Below, piece by piece: positions 21,086 through 24,393 of a stretch of DNA of 24,393 nt. Each line of letters opens with the position of its first letter. The first letter of the stretch is position 1. The DNA is from Haplomitrium mnioides (Eukaryota > Marchantiophyta > Haplomitriopsida > Calobryales), in assembly GCA_049999725.1 (NCBI GenBank), contig JBNGIS010022183.1, positions 1 through 24,393 on the forward strand, in the 5' to 3' direction. Position numbers and translations under genes: made by a program. Below the pieces are notes generated by a model. It did no database searches and was not told the DNA's origin. It was given only the letters and a program-made list of their open reading frames with translations.

Positions 21086-22021
21086 AGACTTCCAATCAAC
21101 AAATTAACTAAAGAGGTCAATGGAGAGTGTCGTGACAAACTTACTAGACTTTTGGTATTAGATCTTCACCGTTCACTTGAGTGGGTAGACCAAGAAAAGA
21201 AACAATAGCTCTACCCACGCGACCATACTCTCTTGTTGAATCATTTAAACCTTGAGTTGTCTGGCTTTTCTCCTCTAGCAAATTGTTTAGTAAAGCATGT
21301 AAATGACCAAGGAATATTCAAGGGCAGGTCTTTTGGTTCTTTGATGCAGCCTTACAAGCCTCTAAATGCAATCATAGTTGCAAAAGATATCAATGTTACA
21401 TTTGGGCATTCTCTAACAACACGAAGCTTGAAAACTTTTGTCTAGAAATAAAAAATGGTGGCAGCATGACTTTGACGTTGTTTTTTATCAGCTACAAGGG
21501 ATGATCCTTTTTATTTGTGTTTTAATCCATCTTTAATTCAAGTCATAATTAGCTACATCAACATTTAGTGTTGTTGTTTCAAACCTTCCCAAAACTTCAA
21601 AAATCTGAGTTGTAAAATCTAGCAAGCTTAGTTGACCTAGCTACAATCTCTTTTATGTAAACTCTACTCTCAATGAAATCCCTCTTTGTAGTGGGACATT
21701 TGCAACCAATCTATTCTATAGAGGAAACAATTCTGCTCTTAACACATTGCTTCTTTAGATCTCTTTGGTCAAGTTTCTTGGAAAAATCATCTCATTGAAT
21801 CCCAAAAGATTTTCTCTCGGATCTCCTTGAAGACTCCCTCCAGTGTAGTTCAGATCCAATTCTTTGCCTTGCCGTTTCCTCCCCAAACATTCTTTTGGCA
21901 TAACTCAACTTGCCAAAGTCACTTTCTCTTGGCAAAAATCTCTCCTCTACAACTATCTCTCTTCCATTTGAAATACTCTTATATCATTTTAGCAACTTCA
22001 ACGATCTAGAAATCGAAACTT
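21086..22021. other. Element interior, no recognised gene
   Basis: A 70-codon + strand ORF (21233-21445, containing LANCLVKHVNDQGIFKGRSF) is the longest reading; I do not recognise it. The rest is T/C-rich and carries nothing I can assign. Confidence 0.4.
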
Positions 22022-22850
22022 AGAACCTTAAGCGTATCTAGACTCTGATCTAGAACTCGGAACCTTATGCGCACATAGGCTTTGATGCACAAGTAGAAAC
22101 CTAGACTCTCGTCTAGAACTCGTATCTCTATGCGCGCATAGACTTTGATGCACAAGTTGAAACCTATACTCTGATCTAGAACTCGGAACCCTCTGCATGC
22201 ATAGACTTTGATGTGCAAGCTCAAACCTAGGCTTTGATCTACAACTCAAAACCTTATGCGAGTGTAGACATTGATATATAAGTCAAAACCTAGACTATGA
22301 TCTAGAACTTGGAACCCTATGCGCGCATAAAATTTGATGCACAAGTCAAAACTTAGACTCTGATCTAGAACTCGGAACCCTATGAGCATATAGACTTTGT
22401 TGCACAAGTTGAAACCTAGACTATAATCTACAACTCGGAGACCTAGGCACGCATAAACTTTGATGCATAAGTCAAAATATAGACTCTGATCTAGAGCCCA
22501 AAACCCAATGCACTTATAGACTTTGATGCACAAGTCGAAACCTTATGTGCACATCAACTCTATTGTGGAGTTCAAATCCCTTTATGAGCATAGTCTTTAT
22601 TGACGAGTACTCAAATGTAGAACTTGGATTCCTATTCGTGCATAGACTTTGGTGCGGAAGTCAGAGCATCCTACATGCTTAGACTCTGATATAGAATCTT
22701 GAACCTTGTACATACAAAGACTATTGTCTAGAACTCAGAACCTAGACAACTCAAAGACTTCAATATAGTACTCCGAACTCTTTTTCGCAAGGACTCTAGT
22801 CGAAAACTTAGAGCACTTTACGTGTTTAGATTTTGAGGCACATTTCTAAA
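22022..22850. repeat. 63-bp tandem array with two palindromes per unit (array 3)
   Basis: The marker TTTGATGCAC or a close variant recurs at 22081, 22144, 22207, 22270, 22333, 22396, 22459 and 22521, giving a period of 63 bp (last step 62). Each unit has one palindrome of the ATGCGCGCAT type and one of the CTAGA...TCTAG type; the best is CTAGACTCTCGTCTAG at about 22111-22126. From about 22540 to 22850 units become irregular. Isolated motifs continue at about 22980 and 23183. It mirrors array 2 at the other end of the 6.3-kb element. On the minus strand the period of 21 codons keeps a frame nearly open. Confidence 0.88.
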
Positions 22851-23199
22851 CCCACTGCTTGTTTCATTGCTCTAGCCTTTTTTATTTTGAGCAATAATTC
22901 CTTTGCGCATATGAATCTTTGAGTTTTAGAGGATTTTGAGTTGAAAAACCATTGTAAGAACATGACTACTTAACTCTTTGCGTGCATGGACTTTGAAGCA
23001 GATTGAAAAGCCTCTTTCTTGCATGTACCTCAAATAGAGCTCTAAACTCTATACAAAGATAGGTTTTGAAGCTTTTGTCCCTTGGAACTCCAAACTGATT
23101 CCCTTGACTTCTGGTCCACTTGGACTTTTTCTCAAGTAATCTATTAATTTTTCAAAAAAAAAAGTTTTTAGTGGTATCATGTCTATGCGCGCATGAAGT

Positions 23200-23575
23200 T
23201 TGTGAAACTAAATTTATTTCAAAATGACATTAATTTGACATTTATTTCAAATTTTTAGCTTTGAAATATATTTTATCCCAAATGCAAGTTTTTGTGAAAA
23301 CAAACCACAATTTTTATGCTTTTCATTGATTTCAAGATTTCTAACATTTTCACAAAAACCAAGAATATCATTCGATTTTGCGTAACAAAATTGCTTCTTC
23401 ATCTATCAAGCTTGTTAAAAATGCCAAAAATGAACCAAAAAAACTCACATAGTTTTGTTTTTGGAAAAAATAACCTCGTTTTCTTTGTTTTTTGAGCTTG
23501 AAAATGACGTTTTTCTTTTAAAAAAAAAAGTTCCTGTTATGAGTAGCATGTTTCTGGCTCAAAGTAGTGGTTGTT
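23200..23575 (-). repeat. AT-rich zone and right inverted terminus of the 6.3-kb element
   Basis: AT-rich sequence leads into the terminus, which ends GGCTCAAAGTAGTGGTTGTT at 23575. 23377-23575 is an inverted copy of 24195-24393 over the full 199 bp, with scattered mismatches and small gaps. It pairs more weakly with 17253-17450. Confidence 0.78.
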
Positions 23576-23579
23576 GAAG
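23576..23579 (+). other. Target site duplication, right copy (GAAG)
   Basis: GAAG directly follows the right terminus and matches 17249-17252. It is also part of the GMD reading frame (minus strand CTTC). Confidence 0.65.
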
Positions 23580-24064
23580 TTGCAAAGCTCCAGTAGCCAC
23601 CATGTCATCGGTGTAATCAGGGACTTCAAATGACACACCTACATGTGATTGTGCTCCAAGGTTGTATACTGCATCAAGGCAAATACTTTACACCCACTTT
23701 CTCAAAGTAGACGCATCCAAGAGATTGTCGAAATGCAGTTTCATGCGCGCTTCAGAGTTGTGCAGATCCACATGTAACATTGAGTATTAAAATAAGAGGA
23801 GCGTCGAATTATCTCGTGCACTTCATGCCCTTTGCTCAACAAAAATTCTCTCAGATGCGTGCTCTCCTGCCCGGGATGCTTGAGATTAGCGCTTTCTTCA
23901 CTAGTACTGCTGCGCCTATTGTCAACAAATCTCTGAGTGTGCCTCCGAAGTGTCTCCGAATAGCAACTAACAGCTTGAGAGCTTCTTGCAATTCCCCAAC
24001 TGACAAATTTTCCGTTGCATAATCTTTCCCTTGATCCAATACTCAAGGCATGTACTCGCCTCAC
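23576..24064 (-). pseudogene. GMD: GMD (GDP-mannose 4,6-dehydratase) pseudogene, 5' fragment
   Basis: GMD makes GDP-4-keto-6-deoxymannose, the first step toward GDP-fucose, in the cytosol. On the minus strand from about 23897, KALISSIPG matches the Rossmann start (canonical ALITGITGQDGS, Gly residues lost here). EFLLSKGHEVHEIIRRSSYF follows, then after a frame change [45 protein letters not shown] and ATGALQL. At least three frame changes or stops (a TAA after RKWV) show it is dead. It covers roughly residues 30-125 of a protein of about 370. The sequence upstream to 24064 may be N-terminal or 5' untranslated and is not recognisable. It ends exactly where the 6.3-kb element begins and resumes at 17252. 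Confidence 0.85.
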
Positions 24065-24194
24065 TCGATCAAATTTTGTGACTTACTCTCCTTGGGTATG
24101 GGTTTCTTCCATCCTGGTACCTCCTCACACTTTTCAAATTTCAGCAAATCTCTGTTTTGCTCCAACTAAGAATGCATGTCTTCTGTTCTACTTA
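24065..24194. other. Short spacer upstream of the GMD fragment
   Basis: Unrecognised sequence between the GMD fragment and the next element terminus. It may be the GMD 5' untranslated region or promoter remnant. Confidence 0.3.
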
Positions 24195-24393
24195 AACAGC
24201 CGGTACTTTGAACCATGAACATGCTACTCAGAACAAGAACTCTTTTTTTGGGGAAAAATTGTGAGTTTTCATATCAAAAAACATAAAAAAACGGGGTTAA
24301 TTTTTAAAAACAAAAAGTACATGAGTTTTTTGGGTTTGTTTTTGGCCATTTTAGCAACCATAATAGAGCAAAAGTTAATTTTGTTATGCAAAA
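24195..24393 (+). mobile_element. Left end of a second copy of the inverted-terminal element (cut by window edge)
   Basis: It starts AACAGCCGGTACTTTGAACC and continues with CATGCTACTCAGAAC, then an AT-rich zone. It is the inverted counterpart of 23377-23575 along its whole visible length. By analogy with the first copy, a palindromic array should follow about 370-400 bp inside it, beyond this window. The preceding bases are CTTA; the target duplication cannot be tested without the other end. Confidence 0.7.

Larger units (their letters stand above)
17253..23575. mobile_element. 6.3-kb inverted-terminal DNA element with palindromic subterminal arrays
   Basis: Both ends are bounded by the interrupted GMD pseudogene. 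The left end starts AACAACCGCTACTTTGAAC and the right end, reverse-complemented, starts AACAACCACTACTTTGAGCC. GAAG flanks both sides (17249-17252 and 23576-23579). The order inside is symmetric: about 40 bp of conserved terminus containing GCTACT, about 330 bp of AT-rich DNA, a tandem palindrome array (left 17630-18122, right 22022-22850 with outliers to 23200), then an unrelated interior. Long modular inverted ends with tandem repeats are typical of foldback and some Mutator-like elements, but those usually make about 9-bp duplications. A 4-bp duplication is known for other groups such as Sola or Ginger. No transposase was recognised, so the superfamily is open and the copy is probably non-autonomous. 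Confidence 0.75.

Noticed and set aside
22006-22533. Minus-strand repeat protein with a 21-residue unit (like CIKVYARIGFRVLDQSL)
   Set aside because: The 63-bp DNA period is divisible by three, so an open frame persists by chance; there is one stop inside, no start context, no composition typical of a real repeat protein, and overlapping frames are also partly open.

Overview
The window looks like repeat-dense intergenic DNA from a large land-plant nuclear genome. The evidence is a plant-type Ty3/gypsy polyprotein, a second decayed gypsy-like element, fragments of a plant-type GDP-mannose 4,6-dehydratase, AT-rich spacers and tandem satellite-like arrays. No intact cellular gene, rRNA or tRNA was recognised. 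The species cannot be fixed; a fern or gymnosperm-like genome would fit, but that is a guess.

Layout. 1-2000: AT-rich DNA with a decayed coding-like stretch of unknown identity (about 138-1085). 2046-2236: a short tandem array of 20-nt palindromes. 2237-6070: non-coding, possibly the leader of the next element. 6078-8724 (+): a heavily mutated gypsy-like element showing gag, zinc knuckles and an aspartic-protease-like region. About 8725-17183 (-): a GC-richer Ty3/gypsy retrotransposon without a chromodomain. In transcription order it holds a leader, gag, three zinc knuckles plus protease, RT, RNase H, integrase, and an extra 3' reading region that may be spliced. The pol part keeps a single frame for 4.8 kb but has nine in-frame stops; gag has single-base frameshifts. 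I could not find a matching LTR pair.

17184-24393 is the most interesting part. A 6323-bp element (17253-23575) has inverted termini with consensus AACARCCRSTACTTTGARCC. Inside each terminus lies an AT-rich zone, then a tandem array built on palindromes such as ATGCGCGCAT. It splits a GDP-mannose 4,6-dehydratase (GMD) pseudogene. The GMD frame resumes across the element exactly if one copy of a 4-bp GAAG duplication is removed, which fixes both ends. A second copy of the same terminus starts at 24195 and runs off the window, facing the first across 619 bp of GMD-derived sequence. I found no transposase in the 6.3-kb element, so it is probably a non-autonomous, foldback-like DNA transposon.

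How the parts relate: nothing here appears to work as a pathway. It is a nest of mobile elements in a dead gene locus. The recurring theme is one palindromic repeat family (arrays at 2.0, 17.6 and 22.0 kb plus isolated motifs), which in at least one case forms the subterminal repeats of a transposable element.
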